Positions 25,933-34,595 are shown, counted from the first letter of the stretch. The stretch is DNA of 64,000 bases from VAZQ01 sp963702695 (GCA_963702695.1 CAVPDS010000002.1:62001-126000), one strand, 5' to 3'. Made by a program: numbers and translations. The notes: a model not told the origin generated them from the sequence alone.

Positions 25933-27417
25933 GTGAATAATCGAGACGCGATGGAACTGGAGGCCTGGGGCGATCTCCGCAAGTTCCTGGAGTTCGCCCA
26001 GGAGATGGACAACGTCGAGTACGTCGACGGCGCCGATCCGCAGCTCGAAATCGGCGCACTTTACGAGATCAGCCTCGAAGAGGCGGCGCCTCCGGTCCTC
26101 ATGTTCCGCAACATCAAGGGCTTTCCAGCCGACCATCGTCTGGTGGTCAATGTGCGCACCTCGAAAGTGTTCGACAGCGGCGCGCAGGGACTCGAACTGG
26201 TGCAGCGCCATCGCAAGCACCGCCGCAAGCAGACCGAGCCGATCCCGCCGGTCGTGGTCGATACGGGGCCGATCCTGGAGAATGTAATCGAGGGCGCAGC
26301 CGTCAATGCGCTCGCCTTCCCGGCGCCGAAATGGCACGAGGACGACGGCGGCAACTACATCGGCACCGAGTGCATGGTGCTGACGCAAGACCCCGACAAC
26401 GGCTGGGTCAATTTCGGCACCTATCGCGTGCAGGTGCAAGACAAGGACACGCTCAGCGTCTTCATCGAGCACGGCAAGCACGGCGATGTCATCCGCCGCA
26501 AATACTGGGCGCGCGGCGAGCATTGCCCGATGGCGATCAGCGTCGGCCAGGCGCCGGTGCTGGGCGCGGTGGCGGCGTCGACGCCGGCCGCCAACGTTTC
26601 CGAATACACGGTGGCGGGAAGCCGGATCGGCCGCCCCATCGAGGTGGTCAAAGGTAAGCACACCGGCATTCCACTGCCGGCGGATGCGGAGTTGGTGTTC
26701 GAAGGCTTCATGCCGCCGCCGGAGGAGATGTCGCTGCCGGAAGGCCCGTTCGGCGAATGGCCGGGCTATTACGCCTCCAACACGCGGCCCGAGCCGGTGA
26801 TGAAGGTGAAGGCGATCTATCACCGCAATTCGCCGATCGTGATCGGCTCGCCGCCGATGCGGCCGACGCTTCCGGGCTTGCACGCGGGCAGCGGCGGCTC
26901 GTCTCATATCCGCGCCGCAGCGCTGTGGGATGATCTCGAAGCGGCGGGAGTGCCGGGGATCAAGGGCGTGTGGAAGATGGCGGGCGGTGGCCCGCGCTTC
27001 ATCAACGTGATCTCGCTCGCGCAGCAGCATCCCGGCCACGCCAAGATGGCCGGGCTGGTCGCGGCCGGTTGCGGGTCGAATGCCTATCTCGGGCGCATCG
27101 TGATCGTGGTCGACGACGACATCGACGTCACCAACACTGCGGAGGTGATGTGGGCGCTCGCCACCCGCTGGGACCCGAAGACGCAGACCGACATCATCGA
27201 CGGCTGCTGGACCGGCTACATCGATCCGGTGATCGAGCCCGAGCGCCGCCTCGCGCACGACCTCACCAACAGCCGCATCATCATCTATGCGGTGCGCCCC
27301 TATGCCTGGAGGGACGAGTTCCCGAAGGTGAACGCCGTGTCATCGGAATACGCCGACAAAGTGCGGCAGAAATGGTCCGGCAAACTGCAGTTTCTTGCCA
27401 AGCGCAACGGGGGCTGA
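25933..27417 (+). CDS. UbiD family prenylated-FMN-dependent decarboxylase (second)
   Basis: A 494-residue UbiD-type enzyme. The prFMN-site arginine is in NFGTYRVQVQDKD and the two glutamates in EGPFGEWPGYY, as in Fdc1. The VIVVDDDIDVTNTAEVMWA stretch closes the site. It starts at GTG 25933 after AGCGAGGA; the next ATG is 25951. It is only moderately like the UbiD at 14924. The FAD hydroxylase gene follows directly (1-bp gap), which suggests decarboxylation of an aromatic acid to a phenol that is then hydroxylated. No UbiX gene is in the window. Confidence 0.92.
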   Translation: MNNRDAMELEAWGDLRKFLEFAQEMDNVEYVDGADPQLEIGALYEISLEEAAPPVLMFRNIKGFPADHRLVVNVRTSKVFDSGAQGLELVQRHRKHRRKQTEPIPPVVVDTGPILENVIEGAAVNALAFPAPKWHEDDGGNYIGTECMVLTQDPDNGWVNFGTYRVQVQDKDTLSVFIEHGKHGDVIRRKYWARGEHCPMAISVGQAPVLGAVAASTPAANVSEYTVAGSRIGRPIEVVKGKHTGIPLPADAELVFEGFMPPPEEMSLPEGPFGEWPGYYASNTRPEPVMKVKAIYHRNSPIVIGSPPMRPTLPGLHAGSGGSSHIRAAALWDDLEAAGVPGIKGVWKMAGGGPRFINVISLAQQHPGHAKMAGLVAAGCGSNAYLGRIVIVVDDDIDVTNTAEVMWALATRWDPKTQTDIIDGCWTGYIDPVIEPERRLAHDLTNSRIIIYAVRPYAWRDEFPKVNAVSSEYADKVRQKWSGKLQFLAKRNGG

Positions 27418-27418
27418 G

Positions 27419-29038
27419 GTGGAAGCGGCCGCGAGCACCTCCGTACTGATCGCCGGCGCCGGCCCGGTCGGGCTGGCGCTCGCCTGCGAACTGGGGCTGC
27501 GCGGCGTCGACTGCCTGATGATCGAAAAGCGCGACGGCGCGATCAATGTGCCGAAGCAGAGCATGGTCTCCTCGCGCAACATGGAGTTCTGCCGCCGCTG
27601 GGGCGTGGCGCGCGAAGTGCGCACCGCGGTCTGGCCGGAAAGCCATCCGCGCGATTTCATCTATCTGTCGAGCCTGCGCGGCCGCGAACTGCTGCGGGTG
27701 AAGATGCCCTCCTACTCGGAGCGCAAGGCCGAGGATTTCACGCCGGAAGCCGCGTGTCCGTGCCCGCAGATCTACTTCGATCCGATCCTCAGTGCCCGGG
27801 TGCGAGACTTCGACAACGTAAAGCTCCATTACAACACGCGGCTGGATGGCTTCGAGCAGCGCGGCGACGACGTACTCGTGCGGCTTGCCAATGTCAGCTC
27901 CGGTGCTACCCAAACGGTGCGCGCCAACTATCTGGTCGGCTGCGATGGACCGGCCGGCGTGGTGCGCGAGGCGCTCGGGATCGAGCTCGACGGCCTCGGC
28001 GTGGTGGCGCATAGCGTCAACATCTTCTTCCGCTCGTCCGAGCTCGCCGCGTTCCACGACAAGGGGTGGGCGCGCTTCTATCGCGTCATCGACGAGACCG
28101 GCTGCTGGTCCGAGCTGATCCCGATCGACGGCAAGGAGCTGTGGCGGCTCACCGTGTTCGACGATCCCGCCAGCTCCAGGCCACCCGCGGAATTGCTGCG
28201 GCACATGGCGGGCGGTGACTTCGCCTGCGACATCATCTCGGTGTCGCCTTGGGAGCGCCGCGACTACACCGCCAAGAGCTACGGCGGCGGTCGCGTCTTC
28301 ATCGCCGGCGATTCCGCACATGAATGCTCGCCCACCGGCGGGATCGGCATGCACACCGGCCTCGAGGAGGTGTTCAACCTTGCGTGGAAGCTCGCCGCGG
28401 TCATCGAAGGCTGGGGCGGGCCGGGGCTGCTCGCCTCCTATGAGGCCGAGCGGCGGCCGATCGCCGTGCGCAACGTCGAACTCGCGACCCGCTCCTATCG
28501 CGCAATCGCCGAGATTCCCGGCTGGCACGGCGACGCGCAGGCCGACTGGCGCGCCAATCAGGCGTGGCTGTCGATCCCGGAATTCCTCAAGGTGCTCTAT
28601 ACTTACGAAGGCTCGCCAATCTGCGTTTCCGATGGAACGCCGGCGCCCGACCCCGAGCCGGCGCGCTTCGTGCCAACCACGCGTCCCGGAACGCGGGCGC
28701 CGCATGGGTGGCTTGCGGACGGGAGTTCGACCCTCGATCTGTTCGGCGATGGCTTTGTGCTGCTGCGCCTCGGCGACGATCCGCCGGAAGCCGCCAAGTT
28801 GCTGGCGGCCGCCAAGGCGCGCGACGTGCCGATTCGGCAAGTCGACCTCGCCGACGCGGCGATCGCGCGCCTATATGAAACGCGGCTCGTGCTGGTGCGC
28901 CCGGACGGTCATGTAGCGTGGCGCGGCGATGAGTGTCCCGCAGACGCGCCGGCGATCATCGATCAGGCGCGCGGCGCGAAGACTTTGGAGACGCGCAAGG
29001 ACAGGAATATTGCGCAGCACGCCTCGGTGGTGGGCTGA
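27419..29038 (+). CDS. FAD-dependent aromatic hydroxylase (PheA/TfdB/MhpA type)
   Basis: A 539-residue class A flavoprotein monooxygenase. The ADP-binding GxGxxG motif is VLIAGAGPVGLALACELGLRG. The NADPH/FAD DG motif is YLVGCDGPAGVVREALG and the GD motif RVFIAGDSAHECSPTGGIG. About 150 C-terminal residues form the thioredoxin-like domain of the phenol hydroxylase subgroup. GTG 27419 is taken as start because homology begins at STSVLIAG; a TTG at 27395 would run into the UbiD gene. It would add a hydroxyl to a phenolic ring using NAD(P)H and O2, feeding the gentisate-type dioxygenase next door. Confidence 0.88.
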   Translation: MEAAASTSVLIAGAGPVGLALACELGLRGVDCLMIEKRDGAINVPKQSMVSSRNMEFCRRWGVAREVRTAVWPESHPRDFIYLSSLRGRELLRVKMPSYSERKAEDFTPEAACPCPQIYFDPILSARVRDFDNVKLHYNTRLDGFEQRGDDVLVRLANVSSGATQTVRANYLVGCDGPAGVVREALGIELDGLGVVAHSVNIFFRSSELAAFHDKGWARFYRVIDETGCWSELIPIDGKELWRLTVFDDPASSRPPAELLRHMAGGDFACDIISVSPWERRDYTAKSYGGGRVFIAGDSAHECSPTGGIGMHTGLEEVFNLAWKLAAVIEGWGGPGLLASYEAERRPIAVRNVELATRSYRAIAEIPGWHGDAQADWRANQAWLSIPEFLKVLYTYEGSPICVSDGTPAPDPEPARFVPTTRPGTRAPHGWLADGSSTLDLFGDGFVLLRLGDDPPEAAKLLAAAKARDVPIRQVDLADAAIARLYETRLVLVRPDGHVAWRGDECPADAPAIIDQARGAKTLETRKDRNIAQHASVVG

Positions 29039-29071
29039 GATCTCGGCAAGGACATTCCGTGGAGGACGACC

Positions 29072-30121
29072 ATGAGTGCATCTGACGCGCCGGTCATGAA
29101 GGCCGCAGGCGAAAAGTCCTACGAAGAGGTGCGCAAGGCCTGGCACGCTGCGAACGTCAAGCCGCTGTGGGAGAACCCGCTGGCTCACAAGCTGCGCGAC
29201 GGCGGCCCGAAGGCGCATCACTGGAAATGGAGCGTGCTCCGCCCGCTGGTCGACGACGCCATGAAGGTGACCACGCCGGCGGCGGTCGAGCGGCGTGTGC
29301 TGACGCTGGTCGATCCCGAAGCTGACAGTCCCGCCGCCGGCACCACCACCAATCTCACCACGGCGCTGCAGATACTCCTGCCTGGCGAGTCGGCGCGGCC
29401 GCATCGTCACACCATGAACGCGATCCGCTTCGTGCTGGAAGGGAAGGGCGCCGCGACCAAGGTCGATGGCAAGAGCTGCCCGATGGAGGAAGGTGATCTC
29501 ATCCTCACGCCGGGCTGGACCTGGCACGAGCACGTTCACACCGGCACCGCGCCGATCGTGTGGCTCGACGCGCTCGACGCGCCGCTGCACCGCTATCTCG
29601 GCACCGACGTGTTCGAGCCCGGACCGACCCACGACATGCCGGACTATGCCGACGACGCGGCTTTCGCCGTGCCCAATGTCGTGCCGGAGATGGACGGCCC
29701 GGTGCGGCCCTTCTCGCCGGTGTTCCGCTATCCGTGGGCGCAGGCCGCTGACGCGGTGCGCGCTGCGCCGGCCTGGAAGGACGGCACCCGGCGCGTGCGT
29801 TACGTCAATCCGATGACCGGCGGCTCTGCGATGGCGCTGATGGATTGCTATCTAACGCAATTCGACGGCGGCACCGACACGATCCCCTACCGCACGACCT
29901 GCAACGCCGTCTGCGCGGTGATGGAGGGCAGCGGCACCTCGCGCGTCGGCGACCAGACCTTCACCTGGGGACCGAAGGACATTTTCAGCCTGCCGCACGG
30001 CAACTGGATCACCCATCACGCCGACGGCGCGCGCGCGACGCTGTTCGTCGTCACCGACCGCGACGCGCTCGCGCGCCTCGATCTGCTCAAGGAGCAATAC
30101 GGCAACGAGATGCGGAAGTGA
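29072..30121 (+). CDS. gentisate 1,2-dioxygenase-like bicupin
   Basis: A 349-residue bicupin extradiol dioxygenase. The N-terminal cupin holds the iron ligands: H111 and H113 (RPHRHTMNAIRFVLEG) and a histidine in TPGWTWHEHVH (H152/H154). The second cupin has no equivalent histidines (IPYRTTCNAVCAVMEG), as is common in this family. It cleaves gentisate, 1-hydroxy-2-naphthoate or salicylate-type rings next to the carboxyl group. GGAGG stands before ATG 29072. It lies 33 bp after the FAD hydroxylase gene. A ring-fission hydrolase could be the FAH-family protein at 58891. Confidence 0.87.
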   Translation: MSASDAPVMKAAGEKSYEEVRKAWHAANVKPLWENPLAHKLRDGGPKAHHWKWSVLRPLVDDAMKVTTPAAVERRVLTLVDPEADSPAAGTTTNLTTALQILLPGESARPHRHTMNAIRFVLEGKGAATKVDGKSCPMEEGDLILTPGWTWHEHVHTGTAPIVWLDALDAPLHRYLGTDVFEPGPTHDMPDYADDAAFAVPNVVPEMDGPVRPFSPVFRYPWAQAADAVRAAPAWKDGTRRVRYVNPMTGGSAMALMDCYLTQFDGGTDTIPYRTTCNAVCAVMEGSGTSRVGDQTFTWGPKDIFSLPHGNWITHHADGARATLFVVTDRDALARLDLLKEQYGNEMRK

Positions 30122-30141
30122 TCGCCTATCTGCACGCGTGA

Positions 30142-30240
30142 CTCCTCATCCTGAGGAGCCGTCTCGAAGGATGTCACTCCGAGCGCGCCTCCTCGGCCCT
30201 TCGAGATGGGGCGCTTCGCGCCCCTCCTTAGGGCGAGGAA
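30142..30240. repeat. extragenic palindrome after the gentisate dioxygenase gene
   Basis: The left arm CTCCTCATCCTGAGGAG...TCTCGAAGG (30142-30170) pairs with CCTTCGAGA...CCTTAGGGCGAGG (30198-30239). An inner GGGGCGCTTCGCGCCCC hairpin (30208-30224) sits inside the right arm. This family differs in sequence from the 94-bp repeat. It fills most of the 150-bp gap before the cupin gene and may separate transcription units. Confidence 0.75.
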
Positions 30241-30271
30241 AGCAAGAATAGAAAGACCGGAGTGAAATTGA

Positions 30272-30781
30272 ATGCCTGATGACCGGAAAGCAAAGCTCGC
30301 GGCGACCAACCACTGGGACGAACTGCTGGCGATGCGCGACCAGCAGCGCGAACGCATCCGTCACGGCATCCAGGTGATCAAGGAGAAGGACCTCCCGGTC
30401 GAGACCAATAAGCAGGGGCTGATGCGCTGGTATCTCCACCCAGCGATCAAGGATACCGCGCTGGCGACGCTGATGTTCTTTCAGCAGGAGATTCCGCCCG
30501 GCAGCCGTTCCGGCCGCATCAAGTTCCAGGGCGGCCAGGTGATCATGATCCTGGAAGGCCGCGGCTACACCACCGTCGACGGCGTGAAGCACTATTGGGA
30601 GGAGGGTGACGTGCTCAATCTGCCGCTGCGCGCGAAGGGCATCATCGTGCAGCACTTCAACACCGACCCCGACAAGCTGGTGCGGTTCGTCGCCACCGAG
30701 CCGAACTGGTTCGAGTGCACGTTCGTCGATCGCGGCTCGGGCTTCGAGCAGCTTGAAGACGCTCCCGAATACAGGCGCTGA
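30272..30781 (+). CDS. small cupin protein lacking the HxH metal motif (first of pair)
   Basis: A 169-residue single-domain cupin with an N-terminal helical stretch (about 1-40). The cupin barrel spans roughly residues 60-150 (GGQVIMILEGRGYTTVDG, then EEGDVLNLPL). In motif 1 the metal histidines are replaced: SGRIKFQGG, against SGRHRHQGG in its paralogue at 32969. One histidine remains in motif 2 (IVQHFNTDPD). The fold seems intact but iron binding as in dioxygenases is unlikely, so a structural, sensing or regulatory role is possible. The AAA ATPase gene follows after 5 bp. Confidence 0.85.
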   Translation: MPDDRKAKLAATNHWDELLAMRDQQRERIRHGIQVIKEKDLPVETNKQGLMRWYLHPAIKDTALATLMFFQQEIPPGSRSGRIKFQGGQVIMILEGRGYTTVDGVKHYWEEGDVLNLPLRAKGIIVQHFNTDPDKLVRFVATEPNWFECTFVDRGSGFEQLEDAPEYRR

Positions 30782-30786
30782 CAGGA

Positions 30787-32976
30787 ATGAATGACATCCA
30801 CCACGAGCACGGTGCCCACGCGCACGGCGGGCGCGACCACGTCCACGCCAGCGTCGATCATCTCGCCAACGAATACGGCAACAGCGCACGGCTGACGATC
30901 AAGCTCGACGCCGCGTTGATGCAGAAGCTCGCAGCCAAGGTTGGCGCCATCGTGCGCGTCGCCACCGAGCGCGGCCGCAGCATTCTGGCGCGGCTCGAGC
31001 CGCCGCTCGACGGCGACCTCGACACCGGCACCGTGCGGCTCGACCGCTTCGTGCGCCAGGCCCTCAAGGCGCATCTCAACGAGTTGGTCGAGATCGAGAG
31101 GGCGGAACTCGGGTCGGTGAAGCGGATCGAACTGCTCCCCGCGGTCGATGTCTCGATGGCGCACGATCTCGTGCCGCATCTCAAGCAGGTGATGATCGAG
31201 AGCCGTACGCCCGCGAGCATCGGCGCCGTGCTCTACATCGCATTTCCGAAGTCGCAGGCCGGCACGACCTACGAGATTCACAAAATCTCGGACGGCCCCG
31301 GCATCGTGACCGAAGACACCGAGGTCGTCCTCAACTATCACGACAGCCACATTCCCGACGGCGCTTTCGACATCACCTTCGAGGACGTCGGCGGGCTCGG
31401 CAAGCAGATCAAGCTCATCCGCGAGCTGGTGCAGCTTCCGCTCAAATATCCGCACGTCTACCGCCACCTCGGCATCAATCCGCCGCGTGGCATCATCCTC
31501 TACGGGCCGCCGGGGTCAGGAAAGACGCACCTCGCGCGCGCGGTCGCGAACGAGGTCGATGCGCGCTTCTATTACATCAACGGTCCGGACGTGATCGGAA
31601 CTTACACCGGGGAAACCGAGGCGAACCTGCGCCGCATGTTCAACGAGGCCGGCCACCATTCGCCCTCGATCATCTTCATCGACGAACTCGACGCGATGGC
31701 GCCCAAGCGCGGCGAAACCGGCGCGCATTCGGACACGCGCACGGTAACGCAGCTACTCTCGTTGATGGACGGCCTGAAGCGCGTCGACGCGGTGATCGTG
31801 GTCGGCACCACCAACCGCATCGACGCAGTCGATCCGGCCTTCCGCCGGCCGGGCCGGTTCGATCGCGAAATCTTCATCGGGCCGCCGGATGTGGCCGGCC
31901 GGCGCGAAATCCTTGAAATCCATACGCGCGAGATGCCGCTGTCGGACGACGCGCAGGCGTATCTCGAAGAGATCGCGCGCCGCACGCACGGCTTCCTCGG
32001 CGCCGATCTCATGGAACTGTGCCGCGACGCCGGCTTGAGCCGCCTGCGCCGCAGTGCCGGCAACCTGTCGGATCATCGCGCCGCGTTCCGCATCCCCATT
32101 CAGGACATGCGGGTCGAGCGCGAGGATTTTGAGCTCGCTCTGTCGCAGACGCGGCCTTCGGCCCTGCGCGAGACGCTGATCAGCATCCCCGACGTGTCGT
32201 GGAGCGATATCGGCGGGCTTGAGGCGGTCAAGCAGCGGCTGCAGGAAACGGTCGAACTGCCGCTGCGCAATCCGCAACTGCTCACCGCGAGCCGGTTGCC
32301 GCCGCATGTCGGCGCACTGCTTTACGGTCCGCCGGGAACGGGCAAGACGCTGCTGGCGAAGGCGATCGCCAACGAGTGCGGGGTCAATTTCATCTCGGTC
32401 GACGGGCCGGAGATTTTCACCAAATGGCTTGGCGAATCCGAGGAAGGGGTGCGCCAGATCTTCCGCATCGCGCGCCAGGTCGCGCCGACCGTGATTTTCT
32501 TCGACCAGCTCGAAGCGATCGCGCCGGTGCGCGGCCAGCACACCGGCTCGATGACAACCGACCGCGTGGTGAGCCAGCTCCTCGCCGAGCTTGACGGCGT
32601 CGAGCAGCTTTCGCGCGTGATCGTGCTCGGCGCCACCAACCGCATCGATCTGATCGACCCGTCGATCCTGCGTCCCGGCCGCTTCGGCATCCACATCGCG
32701 GTCGGGCTGCCGAATGCGGACGAGCGCAAGGACATCCTGCGGATTTGCCTGCGCACCGACGCGCAGGAGGCAGCCCTGGATGCCATCATCGATGCGGCCG
32801 CGCCGCTGACCGAAGGCTTCTCCGGCGCGCGCTTGCGCCAGCTTTGCGACGACGCCAAGCGCAGCGCGATCCGGCGCACCGGCTTCAAGGAGGTCGCGGC
32901 GCCCACAGTCGCCGACATGCTGGCGGCACTCGAGGCTGAACGGCAGGAACATCAGGACGGTGGCGGCCATGGCTGA
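30787..32976 (+). CDS. CDC48/p97-like double AAA+ ATPase with His-rich N-terminus
   Basis: A 729-residue protein with the N-D1-D2 plan of CDC48/VAT. Residues 5-25 contain eight histidines. An N-domain (about 30-190) precedes D1, with Walker A lysine K246, a normal Walker B (IIFIDELDAMAP, D299-E300), sensor GTTNRID and arginine fingers (AFRRPGRFDRE). D2 has Walker A K520 (GPPGTGKTLLAKA), sensor GATNRID and RPGRF arginines, but its Walker B reads VIFFDQLEAIAP, so Q574 replaces the hydrolytic glutamate. p97-type proteins unfold or remodel partners. The two flanking cupins are the obvious candidate clients. It overlaps the second cupin gene by 8 bp. Confidence 0.93.
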   Translation: MNDIHHEHGAHAHGGRDHVHASVDHLANEYGNSARLTIKLDAALMQKLAAKVGAIVRVATERGRSILARLEPPLDGDLDTGTVRLDRFVRQALKAHLNELVEIERAELGSVKRIELLPAVDVSMAHDLVPHLKQVMIESRTPASIGAVLYIAFPKSQAGTTYEIHKISDGPGIVTEDTEVVLNYHDSHIPDGAFDITFEDVGGLGKQIKLIRELVQLPLKYPHVYRHLGINPPRGIILYGPPGSGKTHLARAVANEVDARFYYINGPDVIGTYTGETEANLRRMFNEAGHHSPSIIFIDELDAMAPKRGETGAHSDTRTVTQLLSLMDGLKRVDAVIVVGTTNRIDAVDPAFRRPGRFDREIFIGPPDVAGRREILEIHTREMPLSDDAQAYLEEIARRTHGFLGADLMELCRDAGLSRLRRSAGNLSDHRAAFRIPIQDMRVEREDFELALSQTRPSALRETLISIPDVSWSDIGGLEAVKQRLQETVELPLRNPQLLTASRLPPHVGALLYGPPGTGKTLLAKAIANECGVNFISVDGPEIFTKWLGESEEGVRQIFRIARQVAPTVIFFDQLEAIAPVRGQHTGSMTTDRVVSQLLAELDGVEQLSRVIVLGATNRIDLIDPSILRPGRFGIHIAVGLPNADERKDILRICLRTDAQEAALDAIIDAAAPLTEGFSGARLRQLCDDAKRSAIRRTGFKEVAAPTVADMLAALEAERQEHQDGGGHG

Positions 32977-33481
32977 GATCGAACGGACGCGCGAGCGCGA
33001 GCGGCCGCCGCTCACCGATAACCCTTACGAGCGCACGCTGAAATACCGGCGCGAGCAGGCCGAGCGCAACCAGAACGGCCCGATCGTGATCAAGAAGAAC
33101 GAACGCCAGGTATTCATGGCGCGGCAGGGACGGCTACGCTTCTTCCTCGATCCCGGATTCTACAAGGATGTGCCGCTGCTGCACTGGCGCGTGTTCACCC
33201 ATGAAATCCGCACCAAGTCGGGGCGGCATCGCCACCAGGGCGGCCTCGTCATCTATGTGGTGGAAGGCAAGGGCTACTCGACGGTCGAAGGCGAGCGCAT
33301 CGATTGGGAGAAGGGCGATCTCGTGCTGCTGCCGCTCAATCCGAACGAGGTCGAGCACCAGCATTTCAATCTCGATCCGGAGAAGCCGTCGGTGTGGGCG
33401 GCCTTCATCCACATTCCGATCCAGGAGCATCTCGCCTCCGATCTCCAGCAGACGGAGAACTCGCCCGAGTTCAAGGAGTGA
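32969..33481 (+). CDS. small cupin protein with intact metal motif (second of pair)
   Basis: A 170-residue single-domain cupin, paralogous to the protein at 30272 along its length (matching ends: ENSPEF here, DAPEYR there). Motif 1 SGRHRHQGG supplies two metal histidines and motif 2 VEHQHFNLDP the third, so a mononuclear iron or similar centre is expected. The first ~50 residues are charged and probably helical (ERTRERERPP). ATG 32969 overlaps the end of the ATPase gene and has AGGACGG upstream; GTG 32960 is an alternative. The catalytic activity is unknown. Ring-cleaving or quercetinase-like oxygenase is one possibility given the neighbours. Confidence 0.88.
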   Translation: MAEIERTRERERPPLTDNPYERTLKYRREQAERNQNGPIVIKKNERQVFMARQGRLRFFLDPGFYKDVPLLHWRVFTHEIRTKSGRHRHQGGLVIYVVEGKGYSTVEGERIDWEKGDLVLLPLNPNEVEHQHFNLDPEKPSVWAAFIHIPIQEHLASDLQQTENSPEFKE

Positions 33482-33508
33482 CTCAAAACCAATTAGCTGC
33501 TGAGAGTC

Positions 33509-33602
33509 GTCATCCCGGCCGAGCGAAGCGGGAGCCGGGACCCACGTTTCAACGCGCACCGAGTTGGGTCCCGGATCGGCGCTTCGCTCCATCCGGGATG
33601 AC
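33509..33602. repeat. 94-bp palindromic repeat, copy 2 (upstream of PuuE-like gene)
   Basis: Same outer arms as copies 1 and 3 (GTCATCCCGGCC to ATCCGGGATGAC) and the same total length; the centre (33546-33564) is unrelated. It ends 32 bp before the start codon of the first PuuE-like amidohydrolase. Confidence 0.85.
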
Positions 33603-33634
33603 GGTTCCGACGGCGGTGTTACTGGAGAAAACCC

Positions 33635-34507
33635 ATGCATCACGGCGTTCAATGGCCGCAGCCGAAGTTGAAATGGCCGGACGGCAAGCTGGTCTGCTGC
33701 ACCTTCCGGATCGCCTACGAAGCGTTTCGCGAGAGCGGGCGCTTCAAGCAGAGCTCCAAGATCAAGGTCAACGTCGCCTCGCTCAGTCATGCGGACTACG
33801 GCGGCGCGGTCGGCATCTGGCGGCTGATGGACATCTTCGACCGGCACCAGATTCCGGCGACGATCGGCGCCAACGGCCTCGCGGTCGAGAAGTGGCCAGA
33901 CACGATCCAGGTGATGCACAAGGCCGGGCACGAGATCGCGAGCCACGGCATGACCAACGACTATCAGATGACCGACCTCACGCCGGAAAAGCAGCGCGAC
34001 GAGGTGCGCAACTGCTCGCGCGTGATCGAGCAGTGCGTCGGGGTGCGCCCGGTGGGCTGGGCCGGGCCGGGCAACCTGCACACGGCGGAGACGCTGGGCA
34101 TCCTCGCCGATGAGGGTTATCGCTGGTTCGGCGACGCGTTCGACGACGACGTGCCGTATGTGGCCGAAGCGAACGGCAAGCGCATCGCCGTCATCCCGAA
34201 GCTGAACTACGCCAACGACTGGCGCGCCTGGTCGGGCGGGCTTGGCAACGCGACGACGTTCTTCGAGGGCTTCAGGACTTCGTTCGATTACATCTATCAG
34301 GAGGGGCTGCGCGGCCGCGCCGGCGCGATGGACGTGATCGTGCACGCCGAACTCGGCGGCCGGCCCAACATCGCGCCCGCCTTCGAACAGATGGTCCGTT
34401 ACGTGAAGCAGTATCAGGACGAAGTCTGGATCCCGCTGCGTCGGGAGGTCGCGGACCATCTCCTTGCCTCGAACCTGCCGGCAGAGCCTTATCGGCCGCT
34501 GGAATAA
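33635..34507 (+). CDS. PuuE-like polysaccharide-deacetylase-fold amidohydrolase (copy 1)
   Basis: A 290-residue protein of the NodB/CE4 fold, closest in pattern to PuuE, the metal-independent allantoinase. Shared segments are YGGAVGIWRLMDIFDRH, GHEIASHGMTND, and DAFDDDVPY followed by an NDWRAW motif. The classic TFDD metal motif of chitin deacetylases is replaced (FRIAYEAF), as in PuuE. A linear or cyclic amide or ureide is therefore a better substrate guess than a polysaccharide. No signal peptide is seen. It is a paralogue of the product at 41620 and follows a 94-bp repeat. Confidence 0.82.
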   Translation: MHHGVQWPQPKLKWPDGKLVCCTFRIAYEAFRESGRFKQSSKIKVNVASLSHADYGGAVGIWRLMDIFDRHQIPATIGANGLAVEKWPDTIQVMHKAGHEIASHGMTNDYQMTDLTPEKQRDEVRNCSRVIEQCVGVRPVGWAGPGNLHTAETLGILADEGYRWFGDAFDDDVPYVAEANGKRIAVIPKLNYANDWRAWSGGLGNATTFFEGFRTSFDYIYQEGLRGRAGAMDVIVHAELGGRPNIAPAFEQMVRYVKQYQDEVWIPLRREVADHLLASNLPAEPYRPLE

Positions 34508-34595
34508 TGCGGGCGCTTGCGAGGTATCTGGCCCGCCTCTACAGTCCAAGGTTGATCAATTAGGCGCGTAGGTGTGCGCGATGAGGTGGGCGACG

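Noticed and set aside
33635..34507. Chitin or peptidoglycan deacetylase
   Set aside because: The TFDD metal motif is missing, there is no export signal, and the sequence pattern follows PuuE more closely.
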